Notes: generated from the letters alone by a model not told the origin. Positions 1-13,900 are shown, counted from the stretch's first letter. The stretch is DNA of 64,000 nucleotides from Dermatemys mawii (GCA_007922305.1 ML677334.1:23605074-23669073), one strand, 5' to 3'. Numbers and translations are program-made.

Positions 1-1310
1 TGGTTTCCTATTCACTTCTGGATTCAGTTCAAAGTGGTAACTTTGGTGTATAAGATTCTGATGCAGCAAAACACTTAAACGTGCTTAATTTTAAACAGCG
101 GAATAGACCCATTCATTTCAGTGGGACTGCTCATATGGTTAACAATGAGAGCATGCTCAAGTGCTTTGCTGAACCAAGGCCTAACATCTTGGGAAGTTTG
201 GGCCCGAGTTACCTAAAGACTTCCCCTCCTCCCGTGTTTGGTAGCAGCAGCTGAAATCAGATGAGTCCCGCAGGCCTGCCAGGGATATCTGCTCTGGCAG
301 CTCCTTCATGGAGCCATCAGAATGGGCAGGTACCTCATGTAGTTCACTCCCATCCCTGATGCCTGTCCATTTTGCAGCCTGAGGGAGACAGTGTTGCACA
401 TTTATCTGCAGTGCACCATGTTGCAGCCCCTTTTCCAGCTCCTCCAGAGCCTCCTTTTGAGTTTCTGGCTGTACTTTTCCCCACACCTTTTCATATATGC
501 ATACCCTGTCCATGGGCCCATGAAGTCACAAGACCTCCTCCTGGCACTGGCCAAAATGTCCACCTACAATACCAGGAGGAGGATGTTGGACAGGAAGGTA
601 CTCTGCGACTGTGGGGCCTATTTCTGTTCCTCCCTTGTGTCACGCATCCGGGCAGAGTTCCTTTGGGCAGTGTCCACTGGCTCCCTAGCCATGTTTGAGA
701 AGCAGTGGGCACTGTTCTCTTCTCGGTGTCCCCCTCTGAATCTCTGATTTTGAACCTATCACCCTCACTCCTGTCCCTGCTTAATCATTTGTTGTCCCCC
801 GCAATCGGCTGAACCGTGGGTTTAGTGGCTCCTCCTCTTAGGCTGGGGGAAGAGTCTTCTGATAAGGGTGGACTTGCACTAGGATTCAATAGATAAAATC
901 AGATGAGGCACTCCAGGTATCAGTTCTTAGAATGAAATATATGGAACTGTTAGCAGGTTGGTCTCACTGTACATCACTCAACTCAGGAAGATGCTTGCCT
1001 CTAGTGAACCAAGAAAACCTCAGTATGTTGACCTTTAAGACACATTGCTTATCTGAGTGGTGGTGGAAGTGCATGTGTGAGGAGTTGGCGAGTTGATATT
1101 TAAGTTGTTTTGGGGAAAATCTCTTCCTTTAAAAATTGTATAAACTGTTTTTTCTTACATATTTTTATACACACACCTTGATTTTGTAATTATATGCATT
1201 TTATTAATTAAATATAGCTTTTATAGAGAAGGCCTACAGAATTTAAGAGAGAATTATAACATGTCTATAGAATTTTTAACAAGGCTAGGAAATCTAGAAG
1301 ACACTATACT

Positions 1311-1400
1311 GGACCAGGAGTCAGGACACCTGGGTTGTACTGACCTGTTGTGTGAACTTTGGCAAGTCACTTTACCTCTCTGTGCCTCAATTTCTCCTCC
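1311..1400 (+). repeat. MIR-like SINE fragment
   Basis: Contains the characteristic order ggagtcaggacacctgggtt, then ggcaagtcactttacctctc and tgtgcctcaatttctcc, as in MIR-type (tRNA-derived CORE) SINEs. The assignment is by eye. Confidence 0.55.
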
Positions 1401-4154
1401 CACCCTTTGTCTGTCTTATTTATTTAGAATGTAAGGCCCAGGTCTTCAAAGGTAGTTAGACATCTAACTCTCAGCGATTTCAATAGGAGTTAGGTGACTC
1501 AGTACCATTGAAGATCTAGGTGTAAGGTCTTTGGGATTAAGACTGTGTCATATGTGACTGCCCAGTGCCTATCACAATGGGGCCCAAATCGCAGTTGGGA
1601 TCTCTAAATAATAATAATAATAAATACATATCTGATCAACCCACACAATTCAATAGCAAGAATATAATTCTCTATTAAATTCTATAGTTTTCTAGAGTAA
1701 TTCTGTGGAGCCATATAATTTCTATGGAATCCTGTCAGTTTCAGACATATATTTCTATAGGACTTTTCTAAAAGGTAAATGACTATTGTAAATAATAATA
1801 ATTTTAACTAATACTAGGTCTTACTGGAAAATCTTACAATGGGTTTTTGCCAGTAAAGCATATAATTTACAGAGCACACATTTTACGATTTATTACTTCA
1901 CTACATGTATTACTAAACTATTAGGTGAAAGTTTCATTATTGCCTTTTGTTTTTGTTGCCTAAATTTTTGGATTCCAAAATGGAGATACCTTGGACCTAA
2001 TTTTCAAAGTCATGAGATCCCACAATTCTAATTGAAGTCAATGGGATTTGCAGATCTTTAGCATCTCTGAAAATCAGGGCCAAGGCATCTCAAGTTGGGC
2101 ATTCAAAATCTGAGGCCACTTTTGAAAATGTTGGTTTTGGTCAATGAGCCTTTGTCAAGTGTTTGACAGCCTTTTTAGTCTTCCCCATCTTGTGCTGGAT
2201 TTCTCAAATTAGAAAACAATCACAGGAAAATAAAGCATGTTTTAAAATTATAGTAGGCCCAAAAATAGATACTGAATGTCCCTACTAGCCAGACAATGGG
2301 AAACTTCAGTAGGAGAATAAGTTTTAACTTGTGTTTTTAATCTCCCGACACTTGCTGGATTGATAAAGATAGTCCATGATACATATTTCTGTGGTATAAC
2401 TGACATCACTAGTCCTATGCAATCTATATGGGATATATCTCAGCCTTTGGAAATAGGTTTGGATTACATAACCTTATTATCTCTTCTATTTAAACAACTA
2501 CATGCTTTTACAAACTCAGGCCCTGATTCACGGCAGCAGTTCAGCATATGTTTAACATTAAAAGCATGTGCTGAAATGCTGCCCTGAATCAGAGCTTCAG
2601 TGACCAGTCCTGCAGAAACTTATTTACAGAGCTTGGTGTTTACTACCCTTAGCAGACCTGCTGATGTACTTTGTACTACTCATGGTAATAAGTATTGTGC
2701 ATAGTGCAGGCTTGAGCCTTGTCATGGTTACCATATCATTGCCTGTCCCGTAACAGTAAAATAAATTTGTTACAGGATATGATGTCATATTCATGTGGAG
2801 TCTAATTCTGCAAGGTGCTGAGTGCTCTCTTCTCCATTTACTTTATTATTGGGTACCTCATTTGAGATCTGAAAATCAATGGAAGTAGAGAACATTCAGC
2901 ACCTCAGAGAAGTGGGTTTTAGGAGTTCATGCCTGCTCCTAGTGATATCCAATGGCAAATTTCCCATTGATTTCAGTGGGGTTATGATTAGGCATTTAGG
3001 CTGGGATTTTCAAAAGCACTTTAAGAGGGTTAAACTTTCAGCTCCCATAAAATTCATTTGGATTTCAGGCAACTAACTGTCTTTTGTTCCTTTGAGAATC
3101 ACAGCCTTAAGAGTTTTAAATTCCAGAAAGGAATTGTTGCTGTTATACTGCAATAACATTTTTTCAAAAAACACACCCATTTTTTGTTCTGTCTAAAGAA
3201 CAGCAATAACTGTTTGAAGATCAAGCAAATAAAAAGAAGTTGAGAAATAATATATGCTGTCAGCTTGACCACTTTTGATGTACTTGTCAGAAACAGAAGA
3301 AATAGAAACAGAAGATACCTGTTGAAAGATCAAGTGATCTAGATAATTTTATTGTCCTTGTTAAGGAGAAAGATGGAACTGATCATGACTCTTTCAAGTA
3401 CATTAGGAAGTGTAGCACAATAGTTAAAGCACTCCAAATAGCTGCACTTAAAAAATTTTCCAACTGCCATTTGGTGTTGGTGGATTTGTTTCTGTTTGTT
3501 GGTTTTGGGAAGAAGATGGATACCAAAAAGTGTTATAAATAATATACAAGCCCCAAGCTGTATATATTGCAAAGCTCTTATCCCAGTTCTCAACTGGAAT
3601 GGTGCAAGTTGGCCCTAAATTAGGCATAGCCAAGCCAGGGAAAGGCCCCCCATTTTAATGGGATGCTCAGGTAACATAAAGCAGCTGTATCAGCTCCTAT
3701 GTCCCTCTCCCATTGGCACTGTAGGGAGCATGCCAAAGCCCCAGAGGCTCCCCTGCACTCTGACAATCCGCAGATGTCATATCAACTTTTTGAGACAGAT
3801 GTAAACCAATGAGTTGTAAATTGGTCCACTGTAGCTAGTGTAAGTGGGACCAACCTTTAGGCTGCTCTAACATACATTGGGTGAATGCTCCATGACACAT
3901 CTTTACCAACATAAGACCATCTTTGCAATCCCCTTCCAAAGATTCATTGTTTACTCCATTGCTGCAACTGAGGATGGAGGTCTACTCTTTTAGTTTTGGT
4001 GATATGTATTGTACAAACAACTGATCTTTGTTCTCATGTTTTATGTAGTACAGAATCTAGCAAATTTCAGTTAATATAAAATATAAAAATTATGTCATAT
4101 CAAGGACCATCATTTATTCTTTGTCTCCCTGAATAATAGAAGCAAGGGAAAATC

Positions 4155-4200
4155 TCTCTCTCTCTCTCATGCACAGACACACACACACACACACACACAC
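4155..4200. repeat. (CT)n and (CA)n compound microsatellite
   Basis: A short CT run (tctctctctctctctc) is followed by atgcacag and then an uninterrupted run of about fifteen CA/AC units. Confidence 0.9.
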
Positions 4201-4627
4201 TTCTCTGCAAGATAAAGGAAATCAAGTAATTAGTTCAGTCAACCTACTATGATATCTGGGAACTTGCTATCTCAAGCCTTTGGTCAGCACATTCAATAAT
4301 TTCCTCATATGATGTTACCTTTCAAAATAAAATCATCAAGCAATTAGCTGCTGTATAATAACTAAAACAGCAAAAGACGGTTTCCACAAAACAATACATT
4401 CTCATCTCCATAGACCCTGTATTTGTATGTGTTACTCCTACTGGTCCTAATGAGCATCCCACAGCTATATCCTACTTGTCCTGCTCATGCAGATAATCCC
4501 ACTGACTTTAGAGGAACTAACCATGTGAATAAAAAAAGCAGGATTTGGCTCAAACACTAAGTTTCTACACACACCGAGTTATACTTTGACAGAAAAGCAA
4601 GCTAATCAAATCCAGCTATTTGTTCCT

Positions 4628-4670
4628 TAGAGGTTTCCCATCCAGGTACTGACCTGGCCCGACTCTGATT
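4628..4670 (-). repeat. 5S rRNA-like fragment, probably SINE-derived
   Basis: Read on the minus strand this contains gtcgggcc, then gtcagtacctggatgggaaa and cctc, resembling the 3' half of vertebrate 5S rRNA (GGTTAGTACTTGGATGGGAGACC). Length and divergence argue against a working 5S gene. A 5S-derived SINE head is the simpler reading. Confidence 0.5.
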
Positions 4671-4835
4671 ATTGTGTGAGATCTCACAAAGATTTCACAA
4701 GTCTAAGAAGACAATTAACATAATATAGGTTGGAAGAAGGGGAAAACATACAGTTTAAACAGATATCCTGAAAACGTCAGCTTTTCATTGTGTCAGGTTA
4801 ATATGTAGAGTTTCTGCTATCAATCATACTTGTAC

Positions 4836-4940
4836 CTTGCATGTCAAACTACCCAAATCTCCTTGAAGCTTCTCGTTTTCTCCTGTGAGCCTCTTGCATT
4901 CTTCTTCCTTTAGCGCCAGATGGTTTTCCAGTTTTGTAAT
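4836..4940 (-). CDS. CAGE1: CAGE1 coding exon 10 (residues 882-916), last exon recognised
   Basis: Acceptor TTTTTCTGAG|ATT, donor AAG|GTACAA, 35 codons. It encodes [20 protein letters not shown] followed by ENEKLQGDL, a coiled-coil segment like the human SQIAHLEERNKHLEDL. If the donor were not used, the frame would stop three codons later (V-Q-V-stop), so this could also be a terminal exon. Confidence 0.8.
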
Positions 4941-7900
4941 CTCAGAAAAACAACAAAAATATTTCACTTACAACTACTGTCTTAAATGTGTCCTGTTAAA
5001 CATCAGAAATAAAGAGCTACCACTCAGAATGGAAGAGTGGAAGATAGAGGGCACGGGCAGCCATGATTTCCTGAAAAGGGATAGTGGTCTTTGCAAGCCT
5101 TTATTTGTCACTTGTCTCAGTTCCCAAACTGTAAAGTGAGAATAATGCTGCTTGTACTTACTAGGGGTATTGTGAGGCATAAATCATTAATATTTGTAAA
5201 GTATTTTGGGGCTGCCAGATGGCAAGCACTATAAATAGAAAATGCCATTACTTACCACCACCAGAATGTGTTTATGTTTGTGTATGTGCATATATCTATG
5301 AGAGTATATAAGGTTCATCAGACTTAGAAAGGGAACTAAAATGTAGTATGGCAAAGCAGTATTTTATTGTACACTGATTACCAACAAGAATAACTTCCAA
5401 GGCCTTAATCTGTCAGATACCAGTTTCCTCACCTGGCAATGGAGATCATTACTTTGCTTATGGTATTCACCCAGTTTTGTTCTTAGCAAATCAAACAGTT
5501 CTGTGCCACTCCCCATTTCCTCTTGACCAGCAGCTGTATCCTATGGATAAATGTGCCATTAAGGAAAATTGGGTCAAATCCAATATTAGTCATTAGACTC
5601 GTTTCCTTTTCTATAATAATGGATTTCAAGTTCCATAATGTAATTAGTATATTTTTACAACTATTATCCAAACCACTCACTCTAAAAAAGACTAGTTTGG
5701 TGTTCAAGATTTCCAACATATTCATTTTAAAAAAAAATTGCTTGTCAAAATCAGGACAATATAGTCTCTGGGCCTGATTCTCCCTCTGTTAATCCAAGTT
5801 TAAACTGGTGTAAATCTGCTGATTTTAGAAGTGTTACGCTTACCTAAAACTGGAGTAATCCAGTAACGATTCAAACTCTCTATTTAGTATGTTTAAATTT
5901 TCCTAGAAGACTACATCCCATAATTTAAAATGTTTGGTAAACATGACTGATCCACAAAGATCTATTCATTCTGCTATAACTTTTTAAAGTGTAATATGTA
6001 AAAAGATTATGGTGCAGAATCTCACCCCAGCTCCACTCCCTTTGTGACTCTCAGGCAATGTAAAGGAAGCTAAGACTCACTATAACTAAGGCTAAGCTTT
6101 TGTCATGGTTGTTTTTAGTAAAAGTCAGGGACAAGTCACAGGCAATTCACCTGTCTGTGACTTTTGCTGCTGTGGCTCCATGGTTTCCCCCACCACTGTG
6201 GTGGCTGGGAGCTTGTGAGGTTTCCCCTCCGCCCATGGCAGCTAGAAACTGAAGGGGGGCCCCCTCCCCTCCACCGTGATTGAGAGTCGCAGAATGACCC
6301 TATTTTCTAAAGAGAAAATGGGATACCCCACAGCCGCTTGCTTGAGACGTTCCCCTCCCCCCTGCACAAGGCTATCCCCCTCAGGGATCTGTTGCTGGAA
6401 CCTTGCATGGAGGACCCTGTCGCTGCTGTCGCCTGTTGCTGGAACCCTGCCAGAGCCCCGCTGGCTGCCAGCCCCTGGGGCTGAAGCAGAGAATGTCAGG
6501 GAGGTCTCTGGAAGTTGGATTCCGTGACTTCCATGACCTCCATAAACGTAACCTTAATTATAATTCCTATGCAAGGTATTCCCCCAGCACTGGATGTCCC
6601 CAGGTGTCAGACAGGGCACTAGGCTGCCTTCATTTCAGGCCCTGGTGCCAGGAGTATATCGGTACTGGGAGTGGAGAGCAAATGACCAAAGTTTGACTCC
6701 CTCAGGCAATCCCCAGCTGGACCACAGCCAGCTGGGAGAGGTGAGGCATGTGGCAATGGAGTAATGGGTGCTGGGAAGCAAACAGATCCAATTCAGAATC
6801 CTGACCTACCTACACCTTGTCTTCTTGACAGTCAATAAAAAAATAACAGCTCTTTTACAGATAAGGCATGAAATTTGGAAAGGGAGAGGAAGGTGAAACA
6901 GGAGGCCTGTCTACACTAGGTAAGTCACTATGTTAATGGCTGGAATAGCACTGCTAGCGCAGTCCTGCCCTGCAACAGAGCAGTGTGACTTCATTAGACA
7001 GTTTGATTTATATGTATTAGTGCAGTGCATCCAAACACACCCAACTGTTATTGTACCTATGCACTGAAACTCCGTTCCCAAAGTTCCCTGCATATCTGTC
7101 CTCAACAGGGGCACAGCAGCAGGTGCAAAGCTGGCAGCACTCGGATACATACATCTTGTTTTTATTGTACCATTAGTAGTAGTGTATTCTTCTTAGCACA
7201 CAGGGCCCTAATCAGGACTGAGACCCTGTTCTGTTAGGCTGTATACAAACACAAAGGGTATGTTTAGGCACAGTCACAGGGTGTCAGATAGACTTTCCTG
7301 AGCTAACTTTAATTTAGCTAGCTCAGATCCTGGAGTAGTGAAGCTGCAGCAGTGCACGCTTAACATAGGCTAGCCCAGGCCTGCACAACATGCGGCCCGG
7401 GGGCCACATGCGGCCCGCATGGGCTCATTGTGCGGCCCGCGGGGAGTAAGTAGGGGTGGGGCAAGCCAAGCAGTTGGGTGGGGAGAAGCGGATGGGGGCA
7501 GGGCTTTTCGGCCCGCAGCTGGTTTTTTTGCAGTAATATGGCCCTCACTGCTTTCCGAGTTGTGCGGGCCTGGGCTAGCCCTTAAAGTAGTTATCCAGGG
7601 TTCTGGGTGGGCCTGTACAGCCTGTGCTACTGCAGCTTCACTCCAGAACCCGAGCCAGCTAGACTAAAGCCAATTTGGGTTCATCTGCTTAAACTGCAAT
7701 CACCTTCTCTAGACACACCCACAGTATGAGACAATCCTGCCCATAGGTGCCAACTTTCCCTGGCGCCAGTGGATGCTTGTGCCCTCAGGCCCGCCCCAAC
7801 TCCACCCCTTCCCTGCCCCCATTCCAATTCCTTCTCCAAGTCCCCACCCCAACTCCACCCCCTCCCTGCCCCATTGGACCCCTTCCCCAAATCCCTATCC

Positions 7901-10900
7901 CGCCTCCTCCCTTGAGTGCCCTGCACTCCCCTCTCTTCCCCCCTCCCTCCCAAGCTTGCTGCACCTGCGAAACAGCTGTTTCGTGCCACAAGCTCTGGGA
8001 GAAAGGGGGGAGAAGCAGGACCCGGTGGCACACTCAGGGGAGGAGGTGGAGGTGGAGGTGAGCTGGAAGGGGGCAGGGCAGGGAGCTGCTGGTGCGTGCT
8101 CTGCACCCACCAATTTTTCACTGTGGGAAAATTTTTCCCCAGCCCTGGAGCACCCACAAAGTGGGCGCCTATGCTCCTGCCCCTGGAAAACTAAGTCATA
8201 TTCTATTTTAATATCACTGTATATTATTTTAATATTGACCAAAAAAACAACCTACTACCTCTAATTTTTGTAATTGTTGATAATGTTGAACTCACCTCAG
8301 TCACTTGATCTTGGGAAGCTTTCTCATGAATAATTAACTCTCTCATGGCTGCTATGCTTTCCCTGTGTTTCTGTAACTAAATATTTACAGTGATTGAAGT
8401 GTATATGAGACAGAGAATATATGTCGCTCAAGTCTAATTTATTTTTAACACAAACGTCCTAGAAAAACTATCAATCACACAAGCAATTCTTGAGTGGAGA
8501 GACTCCCAACCAAAAAATACTGCTTTATAAATGATGCACAGAGTCTGGATGCCATACATTATTTATATCCCTTCAGTGTCCATAGAAGGAAGCACAGCTA
8601 CCAAATGTATCTAATTTATTCTGTTCAGATTTTTGTATCATGCCCATTGCTGTGTTCGTTCAACAATTTTTATCACTTCTCATCCCAGTCCATGCACCTA
8701 TGCAGGGGTATAGCTGCATCATGGAGATAATTGCAGGATCTGGGCCTTAGGGATCAAGGACCTAAACCCTGCTGGAACCCCTCTCTCCCCTGGAGCCGGC
8801 TACAGATCTGCTCATTAATTTCTTTTTTATTTATTTTTATTTTCATATCCATTTTCTCTTTTCTTCGGACAGAACAGCAAACTTGGGTACATTAAAGGAC
8901 ATTTTATAGCAATAATAGAGTGCAGAGACTGACATTCCTTTTAAAGAAATTCAGAGTTTCAACTCCACTGTCATCTCTCGTAACAATATTTTGGTATCAA
9001 TACAGGGGCATATTCACTCTGTAAAATAGTAGGTTTATAAAATCCTATTTATAAGATGGTATCCAGAATGAAATGTGAGGATCAGAAGCCAGGTTCCCAA
9101 GATAAGTCAGTTTAACCAACTATTCAAGGTTAAGCAGGAGAACAATTTGATTCAATTTACAAACATACATGGAGTAAGTTCAAGTGTTATTTATTCCTTC
9201 TCATAATTCCAGAACAAGGGGCCACCATATGAAATTAATAAGTAGCAGGTTTAAAACAAACACAAGAAAGTATTTTTCACAAAATGCACTGTCAACCTCT
9301 GGAACTTCTTGCCAGAGGGTGCTGTGAAAGCCAATACTATAATGGGGTTCAAAAGGGAGCTAGATAGATTCATGGAAGATAGATCCATCAATGGCTATTA
9401 GCCAGGACAGGCTGCTGGGCAGGAATGGTGTCCTTAGCTTCTGTTTCCCAGAAGCTGGGATTGGGTGACAGGGCATGGATTACTTGATGATAACCTGTCT
9501 GTTCATTCCCTTTGGGGCACCTGCCATTGACCACTGTCAGAGGACAGGATACTGGGATGATGGACCTTTGGTCTGACCCAGTATGGCTGTTCTTATGTTC
9601 TACCTCTGTGCAGCACAAGGAAGGGTGGCAGGATTTGCAGATGCAGAGTATTCCCTATCCACAGTACTAGTAATGGAGCTTGAATGCTTCACAATAGGCT
9701 TGGTTCTAGCTCCTCCTAGTGGACCAGTACAGAACATATGGACACTACACACAGTATTGGCACACACATTGCCAGATGCTAGGATATCTGCCATTTATCT
9801 TTAGAGTCATTAAAATGCATTGCCTGAGTTTGTTCTTGGCAGTCTTCCCAATTAAGCAGCCATGCTATTTGTCAGGTTGCTGAATAAACGGATTCTACTG
9901 TATAAAATGTTTTGACTTACATTTCAGTGGAAACCTCTTGGCCAATTTAAACGGTGATAAATAGAGGGATATAATACCCAGACCCACAAATCGAGGGCAC
10001 TATTTTGCTGTTTGCCCCAGAAATTTGGCAACATATCTCAGCAAGAATTAGAATTATAAAAAACAACATCATGGAATTATAGGTGATGCCTTTTGTTGGA
10101 ATCATTCAGAATTAAATGGGTAAGCTTTTGAAGATTGCACCTTCTTCATCAGGAACCAAACAGAGATTCAGATCCTGATGAGGACAGTTTGAGTCTCAGA
10201 AATCATTTTCATAGTCAGTCCCATAGAAGACATCACCTAACATTGTGGCGTTGTTTTGCTGAATCTGTCTTTCTTCTCGGGACAGTCTGGGCTGGCAGGA
10301 GCCTCACTTCTAGCTTCATCAAGAATGAGAGAAGATTTACCTCTTTCTCCAAGGTTTTCTTTTTAAGGGTGACATTCTTCATTTTTTCTCCCAATTCAGT
10401 AATCATTTCACTCTTCTTGGAACATTCAATCGTAGAATCCACGTCCTAGTAAGCATAACAATGAGACAGCATTAGCAATGTTTAAACAGTCAGACTAATG
10501 AGATTTACCAGGCCTATCTGAGGTCTGCTCAGAACCAATCAGGTTCTGAACTGGTTCCCTAGATCAGATAGTACTGGGAACAGTAGTGACTTTAAGGGGA
10601 AAGAACACCTAATATTGTTGTTCAGTGACATCCTGATGACCTGCCCCAGAGATTGTTCAGACTGATTTTGGAGGGAACCACATCTAGAGGTCCTTTACTG
10701 GAAGTCCAACCGCCAGGCTTTTAATCGTGTAACAACAGTACCCTGTGATCTGTACTGGATGCTTTTTAGTTTCCAGGTGACGTTTAAGGTGTCTGTTTTA
10801 ACTTACATTGTCCAAAATGGTTTGGAACCACCTGCCTGCCCACCTGAGAGACTAGCTCCCTCCCCTTGAGGCACAATCTCATCTGTGATCAGCGGAGACT

Positions 10901-13900
10901 TTTGTAGCTGGAGAACCTGGCTTAAATAGGAAGGGCCTGCTGTTAGGACATTTTCCATGAGGGATCCGTGACTCTGGAATTTACTTCCCTCTTGGTTTAC
11001 CAAAGCACAGATTTGTGAACCTTCCAGACATGCTGTAAAGGACTTTCTTCTCTTCCTGTTTAGGAGGCATGGCTTGAAGGACATGGATTGAACAATGTAG
11101 GGAAGGGGAGGCTAGGTAGGGTTACTGTGGTGGGAAAACATAACTATGCCAGTGGTGGGAGATTTTGTTTGTTACATAAAATGATTTCATTGTTACCTTA
11201 TCTATTATAAAAATTCATAGAGCAATAGGTGGATACTTGAACTAGTAAAAATGAATGACAGAAAGGAAGAATTGAGGGAAATAAAACTAATTCCCTTTCC
11301 CACCCAAAGACTCCTCAAGGATTTGCCTGTGATTAAAATTTGAAGGATAGGCTTGAAGTCAAAGTGGGAGCTGTTCTCCTTTGGAATTTTATGTGTGTGC
11401 TATTTATTTTTATTACAATAGCAACTACAGGCACACTATGCTAGCCGCTGTACATACACTTAGCAAGACACATCCTTGGTCTTACCATCCAATTAGACTA
11501 GACAAACTAAGGGATGGGAAAAATGGAATATTATTCCCATATGATAGATGGGAATTGAGGCATAGAGAGAGGAAAACCCTGGCCGTGCAGTTGATGATGT
11601 GCAGTTGCAGCAGTACACCCATGAATAGATCAGTTCTCTTCACTGGGGCTACACATGGGCTCTCTGCCACTACATGCAGTTAGCTGAAGGACAAGGACTC
11701 AGTGACTTGACCAATGTCATACAGGATGTCTGTGACAGAAATTGAACCCAGATCTCCTGAATCCCAGTCCAGTTGTGCAGGATTTCCCCTGGTTTCAATT
11801 TTGTCCTTTGTTCTGCTCTGAATTTGTCAAAGAGGGCTTAAATAAACACTCAAAATACTGAATTAAAATATAGACATATTAAGAAATTAAATGATTAAAT
11901 ACCAAACATGTCCCATTTGGGAATAGCCAGTAATGCTATTGTATATCACGAAACAGCCATACTACTGAGGAAGAATTCACCACTTCACAGATCCTTGGGT
12001 TTTGAAAATTCTTTACTCTTTTCAAACACTGAACTAAAATTAGTCCAATATCAGTTTTAAATTGTCCACCTGTCCATTTCTCTCTTCTCTTCTTCCATGG
12101 GGCTTTTAGCTGTTCTGACATGCAAGGAGTCCATGCAACTTTAAAGGTCTTCAGGATGGTCTGAATAGAATAGCCAGTGCTCCATTTCCTGTACATGCCA
12201 TGTACTATCAATCATTATTAGCCTGTTTCCCATTGACTTCAATGGGCACTGAGTCAGGTCCTAGATGAGAGGGGAGACTCAGGCTTCCAAGCTCTCCCTA
12301 TAGCACTGAAAGAGGAAAATTACTGATATATTTTTAAAAAGTTTGTCACAAGGAATGTCACACAGACTCCTGCTACCTCTAGCAAGATTCAAACAGAGTA
12401 TGTCAACGCAACCTACAGAACTTTTAGTGCATGGTAGCAGGGTCCACTCAGCAAGTTAATGCACGTCAGGCCAGTTCAGACCCTGGCTTGCTGCACACTA
12501 ACTCACCACATAGGCAAGCCCTGATTTTACAAACACAGGCCCTGCTTCTGCAATGGGAACTGCATAGGTGAATCACTGCACCCACCTGGATCCCTATGGG
12601 CTCTGCCCACATGCTACTCAAGGCAGGATTAGAGCCTTAGGGAGGACAATGGAAGGAATAAGATATTTCATACCATTGTGTCTAGGAAAGGAGTCCAAAT
12701 TTTTGAAAGATGTTGTTATTTCACAGTCTATGTAGCAGGAGTGATATCTTGGCCCTAGGGTTACTATATTGCCACAATCAAAAAAGAGGACACTGGGTGG
12801 GGGGGGGTCCCGCTCTAGCCCCGCTCCTGCCCCATCCATTCTCTTCCAGTTCCCGCCTCCTGACTGCCCCCCCTCAGAATCCCCAAACCCCCTGCTCCTT
12901 GTCCCCTGACTGCCCCCTCCTGGGATCCCTGCCCCTAACTACCCCCCACACCCAGAATCCCACCCCCTATCTAAGCCTCCCTGCTCCTTGTCCCCTGACT
13001 ACCCCCTCCTGAAAACCTCCCACCCTAACTGCCCCCACTAGGACCCTACCTTTCCCCTGACTGCCCCAACCCTTATCCACACCCTTGGCCCCAGATAGAC
13101 CCCTGAGACTCCCACACTCTATCCAACCGCTCCCCACCCCCTGACAGGAACCCCAGAATTCCCAACCCATCCAACCCCCTTTGTTCTCTACCTGCCCCGA
13201 CCCCTCCCCACATCCCTGCAACCTGACAGGCCTCCCCAGGAACCCCGACCCATCCAACCCCCCCTTCTCTCTGTCCCCTGACTGCCCCCTCTAGAAATCT
13301 CCTGCCCCTTCTCCAACCCCCTGACTCTCTTACCGTGAAGCTCAGAACAGTGTGTCAGGCTCCGCACGGAGCCCAGCACGCTGCCACACTCCCCAGTGCA
13401 ACACACAGCCCGGTCCCTGGCCCCGCAGAGTGCTGCAGAGCGGCGTGTTGGGAAGCTGGGGAGGAGGAGCTCTAGACTACAGCTGCCAGAGGCCCCAATA
13501 CAAGGGCCAGTCCGGCAATCTGAGAACGCAGGGGAGGGGAGGAGCTCTACAGCTGCCAGACGCCTTGGCCAGCGATCTGAAGTTGCGGGGGAGGGGCTCT
13601 GGCTGCCGGAGCCCCATGCGAGCGGCTGAATCGGCTAGCAGCCCTGTCAGCTGCGCTGTGCTCTGCATGGGGGGGAAATCCCAGACATTTTTAGATATTT
13701 ACAAATTCCCCCCCGGACGCTATTTTTAACCAAAAAAGCCGGACATGTTCAGGAGAATCCAGACAAATGGTAACCCTACCTGGCCCCACTGAAATCAATG
13801 AGAGTTATGCTATTGATTTAATAGGGGCCAGTATTTCACTTCAGTTCTTGCAACACTGTGAAACTTCACATATCCACTTGTGTACTGGCAAGACCTTTTC

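Larger units (their letters stand above)
1..4835. other. Sequence 3' of the last CAGE1 exon found; no gene recognised
   Basis: AT-rich sequence with old interspersed repeats. Seen: opposing open frames at 181-750 of unknown origin, a MIR-like SINE near 1311-1400, an (AAT)n run at about 1608-1625, segments with the recurring word GAAGTCAATGGG (near 2033 and 2965), a (CT)n(CA)n microsatellite at 4155-4200 and a short 5S-rRNA-like fragment at 4628-4670. The final CAGE1 exon may be here but was not identified. Confidence 0.5.

Noticed and set aside
7681..8264. Several overlapping frames, one of 163 codons and one of 158 codons on opposite strands
   Set aside because: They fall wholly within a C-rich hAT-like element and consist of proline- and glycine-rich low-complexity translation.
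10803..11084. 93-codon minus-strand frame near the CAGE1 exon at 10341
   Set aside because: No coiled-coil character, no phase-0 acceptor and donor pair around it, and no recognised family; likely an old repeat.
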